Below are positions 1-5,534 of a stretch of DNA of 9,697 nt, in pieces. This DNA comes from Geodermatophilaceae bacterium (GTDB lineage: Bacteria; Actinomycetota; Actinomycetes; Mycobacteriales; Geodermatophilaceae). The DNA lies in contig JACCTM010000104.1 of the NCBI GenBank assembly GCA_013812385.1, forward strand, positions 1 through 9,697. Reading direction: 5' to 3'. The number at the start of each line of letters is the position of its first letter. Positions within the stretch are counted from its first letter, which is position 1. The translations under genes and the position numbers were made by a program. Under the pieces are notes generated by a model, which saw only the letters and a program-made list of their open reading frames with translations, was not told the DNA's origin and did not search any database.

Positions 1-374
1 ATCCGGCTGCGCCTCACGCCGGGGACCTTCAACCTGTGCCCGGCCGACTACTGCGAGCTGCCGGGGATGGCCGATGGCGTCTCGGGCCGCGGCTTGCCGA
101 TCGAGGCACACGAGCCGCCGGGCGAGATCGTCAAGCAGGCGAAGCGCCTCGACGCGGCGGCTGGGATGGACGTCGGCGGCGTCGAGTATCTCGTCAGCGC
201 CCGCGACGGCGAAGCCTACTTCTATGCGAAGCCTACTTCTATGACGTCAACGCGCTGTCGAGCTTCGTCGCCGACGCGCCGAACGTCATCGGCTTCAACC
301 CGTACGCCGATCTCGCAGATCTGATCGCCGCGCGCGCCGGTGTCTCAGCCGCGGCCGGGGCCAGCGCCGCCTAG
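1..374 (+). pseudogene. 3' part of ATP-grasp (RimK-like) family gene, frameshifted by tandem duplication
   Basis: The gene enters from the left edge in frame 1 and its start is outside the window. Frame 1 reads through a segment ending with DVGGVEYLVSARDGEAYFY, then runs out of frame to a stop at 322-324. Frame 3 continues the same protein as DVNALSSFVADAPNVIG and ends at TAG 372-374. The frame is broken by a perfect 17-bp tandem duplication at 210-243; removing one unit restores a single reading frame. The Gly-Gly-Val-Glu-Tyr and Phe-Tyr-Asp-Val-Asn-Ala pattern, with an acidic residue and Asn near the C-terminus, fits the metal-binding end of an ATP-grasp fold, as in RimK/glutathione-synthetase-like ligases. 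The substrate cannot be told. The family call rests on recalled motif similarity; the frameshift is directly visible. Confidence 0.7.
209..243 (+). repeat. perfect 17-bp tandem duplication (two units)
   Basis: The unit CGAAGCCTACTTCTATG occurs at 210-226 and again at 227-243 with no mismatch; one further base on the left (G209/G226) also matches. Seventeen is not a multiple of three, so the duplication shifts the reading frame of the ATP-grasp-like gene. The perfect identity suggests a recent slippage event or an assembly or sequencing artefact. Confidence 0.95.
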
Positions 375-530
375 CCACTCGACGGGCACCCGCTTGATAA
401 GTTGCTCGGTGAGCGCCCGAGCGATTCTCCCCCCGTCGCTCCGGTCCCCGGCTGGCTGTCGTTTCCGCCCGATCCCGTTCGTCGCAACGGTGAGTGCGGG
501 AAGCGCCCGCGCCCCACGTCAGGAGCAAAC

Positions 531-905
531 ATGAGCCAGTACCTATTATCGACGTACGCCGTGGACGGCGAGGTCGCCGGCGCTCCGCGGACCCCGGAGC
601 AGTGGCAGGCCTTCATGGAGCGGGTCATGGCCCTCGAAGCAGAGATGGACGCGCACGGCACGTTCGTCTTCGGCGGTGCACTCCTTGGGCCGGAAGCGGC
701 CACCGTCGTGCGCCCGAGTAACGGCGAGCGCGTAGTTACGACCGACGGGCCGTTCGTCGAATCGAAGGAGCACATCGGCGGGTTCTACATCATCAACGCC
801 GGCGATCTCGACGAAGCGCTCGGCTGGGCACGTACGGTTGCCGACGCGACCAACCATCCGATCGAGGTCCGTCCGTTCCGCGCGACGGGTCGTTTGAAGG
901 CGTAA
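531..905 (+). CDS. YCII/DGPF-domain protein
   Basis: A complete 124-residue protein of the YCII-related (DGPF) family. The defining motif Thr-Asp-Gly-Pro-Phe lies at about residues 71-75, after a beta-rich segment with Phe-Gly-Gly-Ala-Leu (47-51). It is followed by His-Ile-Gly-Gly-Phe (about 80-84) and a C-terminal Ile-Glu-Val-Arg-Pro strand. YCII proteins have a dimeric ferredoxin-like alpha/beta fold. In high-GC Gram-positives they often lie beside ECF sigma factor genes, but none is adjacent here. Their reaction is mostly unknown, although a relative acts in chlorocatechol degradation. The frame is open upstream to 402, but ATG 531 is chosen because AGGAG at 521-525 sits five bases before it and the family starts with Met-x-x-Tyr. 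The length is normal and the gene appears intact, unlike both neighbours. Confidence 0.9.
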   Translation: MSQYLLSTYAVDGEVAGAPRTPEQWQAFMERVMALEAEMDAHGTFVFGGALLGPEAATVVRPSNGERVVTTDGPFVESKEHIGGFYIINAGDLDEALGWARTVADATNHPIEVRPFRATGRLKA

Positions 906-951
906 CCCGCAACGCTCGTCCCAATGAGCCCCGCAGGAGCACCAAACCGAC

Positions 952-1289
952 ATGGCGTACGACGAAGCGCTGGCTGAGCGGATCCGCAGCGTGCTCGCCG
1001 CCCGCAGCGACCTCAGAGAGCAATAGATGTTCGGCGGCATCGCGTTCATGGTCGGCGGTCGGATGGCGGTCGGCGTTGTCGGTGACGACCTCATGGTTCG
1101 CGTCGGTCCGGACGGCCATGACGACGCCGAGGCACGACCGCACGCGCGCCCGATGGACTTCACCGGGCAGCCGATGCGCGGGTTCGTTTATGTCGCCCTG
1201 CCGGAGTCGCCGACGATCGCGACCTGGCGCGCTGGGTCGCCGCCGGAGCGGCGTTCGCCGCCTCGCGGCCGCCAACGAAGCGGGGCTGA
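952..1289 (+). pseudogene. TfoX N-terminal-domain family protein, broken by TAG and a 1-nt frameshift
   Basis: ATG 952 follows AGGAGC at 935-940 and reads MAYDEALAERIRSVLAARSD, then meets an in-frame TAG at 1024-1026. The same frame resumes at once with Met-Phe-Gly-Gly-Ile-Ala-Phe-Met, the hallmark of TfoX-N proteins, and runs through Asp-Asp-Leu-Met-Val-Arg-Val and Arg-Pro-Met-Asp-Phe-Thr-Gly to Phe-Val-Tyr-Val-Ala at about 1197. The expected C-terminus (DLARWVAAGAAFAASRPP) then appears in frame 3 and stops at TGA 1287-1289. This fits loss of one C from a C run at 1196-1198. Two independent lesions make a functional product unlikely. TfoX-N domains of this small stand-alone type have no firmly known function; the name comes from the competence regulator TfoX/Sxy. 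A shorter product starting at ATG 1027 would lose the first helix and the tail. Confidence 0.85.
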
Positions 1290-1412
1290 GACGAGCCTTT
1301 GGCCAGGCGGACTTCCGGCACTGGATCGCCCAGCGGTGTGGGTGAGACCTCCATGCTGCCTGCTTGGGCACGAATGGATGGTTGAGAGCGCCGTCACCGG
1401 CGGGCCTCCGGT

Positions 1413-1458
1413 CAGGAGCCCTTGTGGAAGCCCTTATGAGGGCTGTCTTTGTGTCTCC
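1413..1458 (+). repeat. partial copy (C) of the intergenic repeat family
   Basis: The left-end double motif CAGGAGCCCTT-n5-AGCCCTTAT at 1413-1437 matches copy A (1817-1841) at 21 of 25 positions with identical spacing. The block TGTGTCTCC follows at 1450-1458 and also occurs in copy A. The rest of the element, including the right hairpin arm and right end, is missing. It abuts the surviving cupin sequence, so it marks the truncation boundary of that gene. Confidence 0.5.
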
Positions 1459-1726
1459 GACCCTAGTCCAGTTCCGGCCGGCGCTCGATACGGAGACCTT
1501 CTTCGAGACGTACTTCGGCCTGGCTCGCGACGGCAAGGTCAACAAGAAGGGCCTGCCGAACCCGCTCCACATGAGCGTGCTCGCGCGTGCCTACCGCCGC
1601 GAGATGCGGCTCAGTCCTCCGGTGCAGTGGGTCCTTGGCCCGATGGCGATCCTACTCGCGCCCATCGGTCGCGCGCTGGGCTACCGGGCGCGCTACGACG
1701 CGTACAGCGGCCCGGCGGGCTCCTGA
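1459..1726 (+). pseudogene. C-terminal fragment of a cupin-domain protein
   Basis: The reading frame ending at TGA 1724-1726 contains FRPALDTETFFETYFGLARD, then Gly-Leu-Pro-Asn-Pro-Leu-His-Met and a tail ending in Leu-Gly-Tyr-Arg-Ala-Arg-Tyr. I recognise this as the region after the beta-barrel in a common bacterial cupin_2 family (Arg-Pro-Ala-Leu, Phe-Phe-Glu-Thr, Gly-Leu-Ala-Arg-Asp-Gly-Lys). The metal-binding cupin motifs (G(X)5HXH(X)3,4E(X)6G and its partner) are absent. The frame is open upstream to ATG 1364, but residues before about 1459 come from unrelated sequence and the partial repeat copy. The gene has therefore lost its 5' half, and any product from ATG 1364 or a later start would lack the active barrel. 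The family call is from memory of the conserved tail. Confidence 0.7.
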
Positions 1727-1817
1727 GTCCCGGCCCCAGACTCGGCGTGCCGATCGATGTCGAGCTAACCGCGAGTTGGCGCGACCTGTGGCCGAGGTCC
1801 GGTCGATGAACTAGCAC

Positions 1818-1940
1818 AGGAGCCCTTATCAGAGCCCTTATCCGTCTCGCTTCATGCGTCTCATGTGTCTCCGGGTAGTGCTGGCTGAACATGGCTGAGA
1901 TGGATGAGACGGTTCCCTCGGAAATCCGGTATGCGGTACC
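1818..1940 (+). repeat. intergenic hairpin repeat, copy A
   Basis: A 123-bp element shared with copy B at 3609-3731. It begins with two imperfect direct repeats of GAGCCCTTATC and continues with two tandem 9-mers (CATGCGTCT, CATGTGTCT) at about 1853-1870. It then forms an inverted repeat, CGTCTCAT (1857-1864) with ATGAGACG (1904-1911), extended by TCTC/GAGA across a 3x3 internal loop. It ends with AATCCGGTATGCGGTACC (1923-1940). No terminal inverted repeats or target-site duplication are evident and it encodes nothing. The conserved stem suggests a REP-like or structured-RNA repeat. It lies about 90 bp after the end of the cupin fragment. Confidence 0.8.
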
Positions 1941-2081
1941 AAACCACCACAATATCTAGTGGCTCTTGCCCGCGACCTGTCCTAGATGTTGTGTTCCCCT
2001 GCGATTTTCACCTGATCGCACTCTGCGGGGGACTCACTTTAACGTCGAGCGCCAAGGAACCGCTAACTCGATTGTGCAGAT

Positions 2082-2099
2082 CGGCATCTGAAGATGCCG
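2082..2099. promoter_or_regulatory. 18-bp palindrome, possible operator
   Basis: CGGCATCT (2082-2089) and AGATGCCG (2092-2099) are perfect inverted arms separated by two bases. The shape suits a dimeric repressor site, but no promoter or gene start lies immediately beside it, so the role is speculative. Confidence 0.3.
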
Positions 2100-2361
2100 C
2101 AAGCCGGGTATCAACGGCTGCGACTCCACGATGCGGAATTATTGGGCCTACGGCCGGGATTCCTCGGCACCCGGCTGCGCAGGCTTCGCGAGCCGTGGAC
2201 CCGAACCGGAGCTAGTGAGCAACTGGAGCGGCGCTGCCGCCGATTACAAGGTCCCCTCGGGCATGACCGATTTCCCCAGCCTAGACCTTGGACCTGGTCC
2301 AGTGTCGAGGGTGGACGTGGCCCACACCCCGGTTGACGACATCCGTGCTCACTGGCAGGGG

Positions 2362-2392
2362 TTGACATTGGAGCGACTCCAAGCCGTAGCGT
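2362..2392 (+). promoter_or_regulatory. MerR-type promoter/operator upstream of the amidohydrolase gene
   Basis: A -35 box TTGACA (2362-2367) and a -10-like TAGCGT (2387-2392) are separated by 19 bases. The spacer opens with the palindrome TTGGAGCGACTCCAA (2368-2382). A long 19-20 bp spacer carrying a dyad is the signature of promoters that MerR-family activators remodel by twisting the DNA. The architecture and 25 of 31 bases match the site at 5466-5496. Transcription would begin near 2399, giving a leader of about 60 bases before ATG 2462. The MerR gene itself is not in this window. Confidence 0.8.
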
Positions 2393-2406
2393 AGGAGCCA
2401 GACCCT

Positions 2407-2420
2407 GGACCGAACGGTCC
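2407..2420 (+). promoter_or_regulatory. 14-bp palindrome in the predicted leader of the amidohydrolase mRNA
   Basis: GGACCG-AA-CGGTCC forms perfect 6-bp arms about 40 bases before the start codon, just downstream of the predicted transcription start. It could be a second operator or a small 5' hairpin. A related shorter dyad, TGGACC-T-GGTCCA, lies upstream at 2289-2301. Confidence 0.35.
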
Positions 2421-2461
2421 GACCCGCGACCGATCACCAGGGCTGAGAGGAGTAGGACCCC

Positions 2462-3547
2462 ATGAGCCAGACCCTGCACGTCCGAGGCGCGGTGCTGCCT
2501 GACGGAACTGAGCGCGATCTCTTCATCCGCGACCACGCCTTCACATTCGACCAGTCCGATGACGCGACAACGATCCTCGACCACGGCTACCTCATCCCGG
2601 GGCTGGTCGACGTTCACAGCCACCTGCCGTTCAACAGCCCGGCACCGTCGGGGGCGACGTGGGATGAGGCGGCGCGCGCGAGCGCCAAGCTCGAGCTCGA
2701 CGCCGGGGTCCTGGCGCTGCGCGATCCTGGCGGGCCTTCCCCGGTCGACATCGGCCCATCCATCGGGCTACCGCGAACGTTCACGGCAGGGCGATTTCTG
2801 GCGGCGGAGGGACACATGTTCCCGGAACACGGCCAGATCGACGTTACCGACGACCTGCTTGCGGACGCAGCAGAGGAGCAATGGCGGGCCAGCGGTGGCT
2901 GGGTCAAGGTCATCGGCGACTTCCCCCTACCGGGAAGGGGCTTCGACCTCGCCTTTCAACCCGAAACGCTCGCCGAGGTCGCGCGGCGGGTCCACGGCCT
3001 CGGCGGGCGGGTGGCGATCCACGCCATCTCCGAGGAGACGATCGAGGCGGCCATCGAGGCCGGCTTTGACTCGATCGAGCACGGGCTCATGCTGCGTCCC
3101 GACCAAGCCGAGCGTATGGCGTCGCTCGGGATCGCGCTGACGCCGACGCTGATCTCGACGCCTGCCTGGCTGCCTGGCTTCCTGCAGCAGCTGAACGCCC
3201 CTGACGAGGAAGTGCGACGCACCGCCGATGCGGTGGGCCGCCACCCGGCGACCGTCCGCGGCGCCTGGGAGGCGGGGGTCACCGTCCTCGCCGGCACCGA
3301 CGCCGGCGTCGTGGCCCACGGCCTGGTGCACCGCGAGGTCGCGCTACTCAGTGCGGCGGGGATCCCCATCGAGCACGCGTTGGCCGCTGCATCCTGGCGG
3401 GCGCGCGAGTTCCTCGGCCTGCCGACCATTCTGGAGGGTGCCCCGGCAGACCTCGTGGCGTTCGACCGGAATCCGCTCGAGGACCCCACCGCTCTGGCCA
3501 CGCCGAGCCTGATCGTGCTCGACGGGATGGTCATTCAGGGTCCATAG
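2462..3547 (+). CDS. metal-dependent amidohydrolase family protein
   Basis: A 361-residue hydrolase of the amidohydrolase superfamily (imidazolonepropionase/prolidase-like cytosolic group). All hallmarks of the TIM-barrel metal centre are present: His52-x-His54 in Gly-Leu-Val-Asp-Val-His-Ser-His after strand 1, a candidate bridging Lys149 (Trp-Val-Lys-Val), His187 (Ala-Ile-His-Ala), His207 (Ile-Glu-His-Gly) and the catalytic Asp280 in Ala-Gly-Thr-Asp-Ala-Gly. A small beta-sandwich flanks the barrel, with its C-terminal part closing at Ala-Asp-Leu-Val-Ala-Phe-Asp and Asp-Gly-Met-Val-Ile. Such enzymes hydrolyse amide, lactam or ester bonds of small cyclic substrates; the substrate here cannot be deduced. 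GAGAGGAG at 2445-2452 precedes ATG 2462. It is transcribed alone from the MerR-type promoter and appears complete, with no signal peptide. Confidence 0.9.
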   Translation: MSQTLHVRGAVLPDGTERDLFIRDHAFTFDQSDDATTILDHGYLIPGLVDVHSHLPFNSPAPSGATWDEAARASAKLELDAGVLALRDPGGPSPVDIGPSIGLPRTFTAGRFLAAEGHMFPEHGQIDVTDDLLADAAEEQWRASGGWVKVIGDFPLPGRGFDLAFQPETLAEVARRVHGLGGRVAIHAISEETIEAAIEAGFDSIEHGLMLRPDQAERMASLGIALTPTLISTPAWLPGFLQQLNAPDEEVRRTADAVGRHPATVRGAWEAGVTVLAGTDAGVVAHGLVHREVALLSAAGIPIEHALAAASWRAREFLGLPTILEGAPADLVAFDRNPLEDPTALATPSLIVLDGMVIQGP

Positions 3548-3608
3548 GAGCGCCGCGAGAGAGCGACACTCGCCCAGGACGCCGCGTTGGTGGACACTCG
3601 CCGGACGA

Positions 3609-3731
3609 AGGAGGCCCTCATCGGAGCCCTTATCGGTCCTGTCCCATGCGTCTCATGCGTCTCGCTGAGGTACCGCGTGAACGCGGCTGAGACACATGAG
3701 ACGATTCACCGGGAATCCGGTATGCGGTACC
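3609..3731 (+). repeat. intergenic hairpin repeat, copy B
   Basis: The second full copy of the 123-bp element, in the same orientation as copy A, starting about 60 bp after the amidohydrolase stop. The left end again carries two AGCCCTTAT-like direct repeats, followed by two tandem CATGCGTCT 9-mers (3645-3662). The stem is stronger than in copy A: CGTCTCATGCGTCTC (3649-3663) pairs with GAGACACATGAGACG (3689-3703) at 14 of 15 positions. Its loop holds an inner hairpin, CCGCG-TGAA-CGCGG (3673-3686). The right end is AATCCGGTATGCGGTACC (3714-3731), identical to copy A. Paired arms that differ in sequence between copies but still pair suggest selection on structure. Confidence 0.8.
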
Positions 3732-3740
3732 ACGACATTT

Positions 3741-3760
3741 GCTCAGCCTCGATGCTGAGC
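3741..3760. other. short perfect hairpin after repeat B
   Basis: GCTCAGC (3741-3747) and GCTGAGC (3754-3760) pair perfectly around a six-base loop. There is no T-tract, so it is not a standard intrinsic terminator, although it may help end or stabilise the amidohydrolase transcript. Copy A has no equivalent at its right flank. Confidence 0.35.
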
Positions 3761-4020
3761 ACGAGACGGTCAGCGACCGCAGGTCGAGCGCTGGCCGGCG
3801 GCCTAGAGTGCGCCAGCGACACTGAGACGGAGATAGCCGTGCTGAGCAGCTGTACGGCTGGTTTCGTGCGCGCTCTGCAGCCTGGCTCAGGGGGCGGCTG
3901 CCCCGCCAGCCACATCGCGGGCGGCTGCGGTCGGTCTGAACGCGGATCCAGCACGCGGCCCGCCGCGGCTTCGTCCCAGCTGCGCGCGCCACGGCTCCAC
4001 CGGGCCGCTTAACAGAGCAA

Positions 4021-4037
4021 GCGAAGACGCCTTTCGC
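4021..4037 (-). terminator. weak candidate terminator stem for the methyltransferase gene
   Basis: GCGAA (4021-4025) and TTCGC (4033-4037) form a 5-bp stem about 45 bases past the minus-strand stop codon. No clear U-tract follows. High-GC genomes often use such stems without U-tracts, so this is only a weak call. Confidence 0.25.
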
Positions 4038-4079
4038 GCCCGCCGCAATGAAGATCGGACGATCAGGGGATCCTCGTGG

Positions 4080-5186
4080 CTACGGCGTTAACAGGTAGAA
4101 GCGAAGCATGTCGAGCGCCGGCTCGTCGAGGCGCTCGACGTTCTGGAAACCGGCCTCGGATCCGAGACGCTCCATCATGTCGGCGCGGATGACCGTCCCG
4201 GTCGCGGCCGTCGGCCTTTCGGTCATGGCCGCCGGGAGGCAGGTGAAGACGCTGAAGCCGTAGTACATGCGCTCGATCTCGTCGGCCGGCGCGGTGAACG
4301 TGTCGGCGGTCTTCTCGTCGGCGATCAGCGCCAAGCCGCCCTCGCGGAGCATCTGACGCACGGAGGACAGCACACCGACCGGCTGCGTCATGTCGTGGAT
4401 CGCTTCGATGATCACGGCCATGTCGTATTGGCCAGTCTCAGCCTCCGCCACGTCGCGAATCTGGAAGGTCACCCGATCGCTCACTCCGGCCTCGTGGGCA
4501 TTCTGCTGCGCGAGCCCGATCGACGATCCATCCAGATCGAACCCGTCGACCCGCACCTTCGGATAAGCGCGAGCGATCGAGATCGCCGCCCAGCCGACAC
4601 CACATGCCACGTCCGCGACACGCGCCGGCGGATCCGACACGAGCCGCTCGTGGATCGCGGGCATCGCCGGAAGGATCTCGGTCCCGAACGAGTTGACCAG
4701 CCACGGGCGGTTGAAGTCGCCCTGTGCTTCGATCATGTCCGGGCCATAGTCGGCCCATGCGATGCCGCCGCCTGTCCGGAACGCCTCCATTAGCTGCGGC
4801 AACACCTTCGCGCACGCGACGATCGATCGGGCCAGCGGCGCGATGGAGTACGGGCTCTCCTTCTCGAGCAACGGGTCCGAGTGCGCTTGCGGTAGGCTGA
4901 ACCGACGGTCGCCAGCCGCCGCGGCGAGATCGTCGACCTCGAGTATCCCTGTCGCCGCCTGCTGCTCGAGCCACTCCCGTGCGTAGCGCTCATCGATCCC
5001 GGCCCGGCTCGCGAGTTCCGACGAGGTTGCCGCGCCGTCATCGTGCAGAGCCTTATAGAGCCCCAGCTGGTCGCCGAGGTATACGGCCATGATGTCCAAC
5101 ATGCCGAGGGTCGCCTCGAAGAGCCGGCCGACAAGGGCGTCGGGGGTCTTCTCGATCTCGGGCGGGATCGCTGCCTGGGTCGTCAT
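4080..5186 (-). CDS. SAM-dependent methyltransferase with N-terminal winged-helix domain (Rv2258c-like)
   Basis: A 368-residue class I methyltransferase. Residues of about 20-100 form a winged-helix module (Gly-Leu-Tyr-Lys-Ala-Leu, Ser-Glu-Leu-Ala-Ser-Arg-Ala-Gly-Ile, Arg-Tyr-Ala-Arg-Glu-Trp-Leu) of the kind seen in O-methyltransferases and mycobacterial Rv2258c-like proteins. Motif I is VADVACGVGW at about 190-199, with the ribose-binding acidic loop Gly-Phe-Asp-Leu-Asp at about 215-219. Ile-Glu-Ala-Ile-His-Asp-Met (about 263) fits motif IV, and Leu-Arg-Glu-Gly-Gly (about 285) fits the following helix turn. The length is normal and nothing is broken. The acceptor substrate is unknown; in the family the winged helix mainly serves dimerisation and substrate closure. 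It is a single gene on the minus strand, divergent from the SRPBCC operon. Confidence 0.9.
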   Translation of the reverse strand: MTTQAAIPPEIEKTPDALVGRLFEATLGMLDIMAVYLGDQLGLYKALHDDGAATSSELASRAGIDERYAREWLEQQAATGILEVDDLAAAAGDRRFSLPQAHSDPLLEKESPYSIAPLARSIVACAKVLPQLMEAFRTGGGIAWADYGPDMIEAQGDFNRPWLVNSFGTEILPAMPAIHERLVSDPPARVADVACGVGWAAISIARAYPKVRVDGFDLDGSSIGLAQQNAHEAGVSDRVTFQIRDVAEAETGQYDMAVIIEAIHDMTQPVGVLSSVRQMLREGGLALIADEKTADTFTAPADEIERMYYGFSVFTCLPAAMTERPTAATGTVIRADMMERLGSEAGFQNVERLDEPALDMLRFYLLTP

Positions 5187-5192
5187 CATGTT

Positions 5193-5198
5193 CCTCCT
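5193..5198 (-). promoter_or_regulatory. ribosome binding site deciding the methyltransferase start
   Basis: A perfect AGGAGG (minus strand) lies three bases before ATG 5189 and six bases before the adjacent ATG 5186. The spacing favours the second ATG, so the protein probably begins Met-Thr-Thr-Gln rather than Met-Met-Thr-Thr. Confidence 0.6.
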
Positions 5199-5233
5199 GG
5201 ACGCGCACGGGGCATCCTGCGCCCCTCACCTCG

Positions 5234-5263
5234 ATCATCGCGCCGCCATGGACGCACGGTCAA
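5234..5263 (-). promoter_or_regulatory. possible sigma70-type promoter for the methyltransferase gene
   Basis: On the minus strand, TTGACC (5263-5258) and GATGAT (5239-5234) are separated by 18 bases, about 45 bases before the start codon. The -35 is good and the -10 matches the consensus at four of six positions. Confidence 0.3.
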
Positions 5264-5465
5264 GGTGCGGCCGGGCCCGGCTCTTTCGCACGAGCCAGAG
5301 ACTGCGCGGCTTGCCCGACCGCAATTGGATCGAGGAGGCGCTGAGCTGAGACTGACGAGCCATGGTGTCATCCTTCCTGGCGATTCTCCCACTTGGATCG
5401 AGCTTGACGACCAGGCCGACTGCGCCGCATGGCGCCTCGTCGATTGCGAGGGAAAATTCGCCCTC

Positions 5466-5496
5466 TTGACATTGGAGTCACTCCAAGGTTTAGGGT
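5466..5496 (+). promoter_or_regulatory. MerR-type promoter/operator of the SRPBCC operon
   Basis: TTGACA (5466-5471) and TAGGGT (5491-5496) are separated by exactly 19 bases, and the spacer carries the perfect palindrome TTGGAGTCACTCCAA (5472-5486). Boxes, spacing and dyad arms match the site at 2362-2392; the differences fall mainly in the dyad centre and just before the -10. This is the expected layout for activation by a MerR-family protein. The start codon of the first gene is 38 bases downstream of the -10. Confidence 0.85.
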
Positions 5497-5534
5497 TGCG
5501 TGGCTGGGGGCCAGATGCAGCGCGGAGGGGCAAC

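Larger units (their letters stand above)
1727..2461. other. gene-poor interval with a repeat, palindromes and a promoter
   Basis: No convincing gene lies in these 735 bases. The interval holds full repeat copy A (1818-1940), an 18-bp palindrome (2082-2099), a MerR-type promoter (2362-2392) and a 14-bp palindrome (2407-2420) in the leader of the amidohydrolase gene. An 87-residue open frame at 2131-2394 has no recognisable family and runs through the promoter, so it is not called. Confidence 0.7.
3548..4079. other. convergent intergenic region
   Basis: This 532-bp stretch separates the amidohydrolase gene (+) from the methyltransferase gene (-). It contains repeat copy B (3609-3731), a short hairpin (3741-3760) and a weak stem near the methyltransferase stop (4021-4037). 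A 57-codon frame from GTG 3839 to 4012, preceded by GGAG, is rich in Gly, Ser, Ala and Arg, resembles nothing I know and is not called. Confidence 0.6.
5190..5534. other. divergent intergenic region
   Basis: These 345 bases separate the methyltransferase gene (-) from the SRPBCC operon (+). They contain the ribosome binding site and a possible promoter for the former and the MerR-type promoter for the latter. I see no gene or convincing remnant in any frame. Confidence 0.6.

Noticed and set aside
402..530. N-terminal extension of the YCII protein
   Set aside because: The open frame extends upstream, but a good ribosome binding site and the family's usual N-terminus both support ATG 531.
1024..1026. 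TAG in the TfoX-like gene as a recoded (pyrrolysine or readthrough) codon
   Set aside because: No recoding element or pyl genes are visible, and the gene has a second frameshift lesion, so decay is simpler.
2131..2394. 87-codon plus-strand open frame
   Set aside because: No recognisable motif, no clear ribosome binding site, and it runs through the MerR-type promoter including the -10 box.
1818..3731. Repeats A and B as ends of a composite transposon around the amidohydrolase gene
   Set aside because: They are direct repeats without terminal inverted repeats, transposase or visible target-site duplications, and the gene between has ordinary composition.
3839..4012. 57-codon frame starting at GTG with GGAG upstream
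   Set aside because: Composition is Gly/Ser/Ala/Arg-rich without any family signature. The spacing of GGAG is acceptable, but this is not enough to call a gene.
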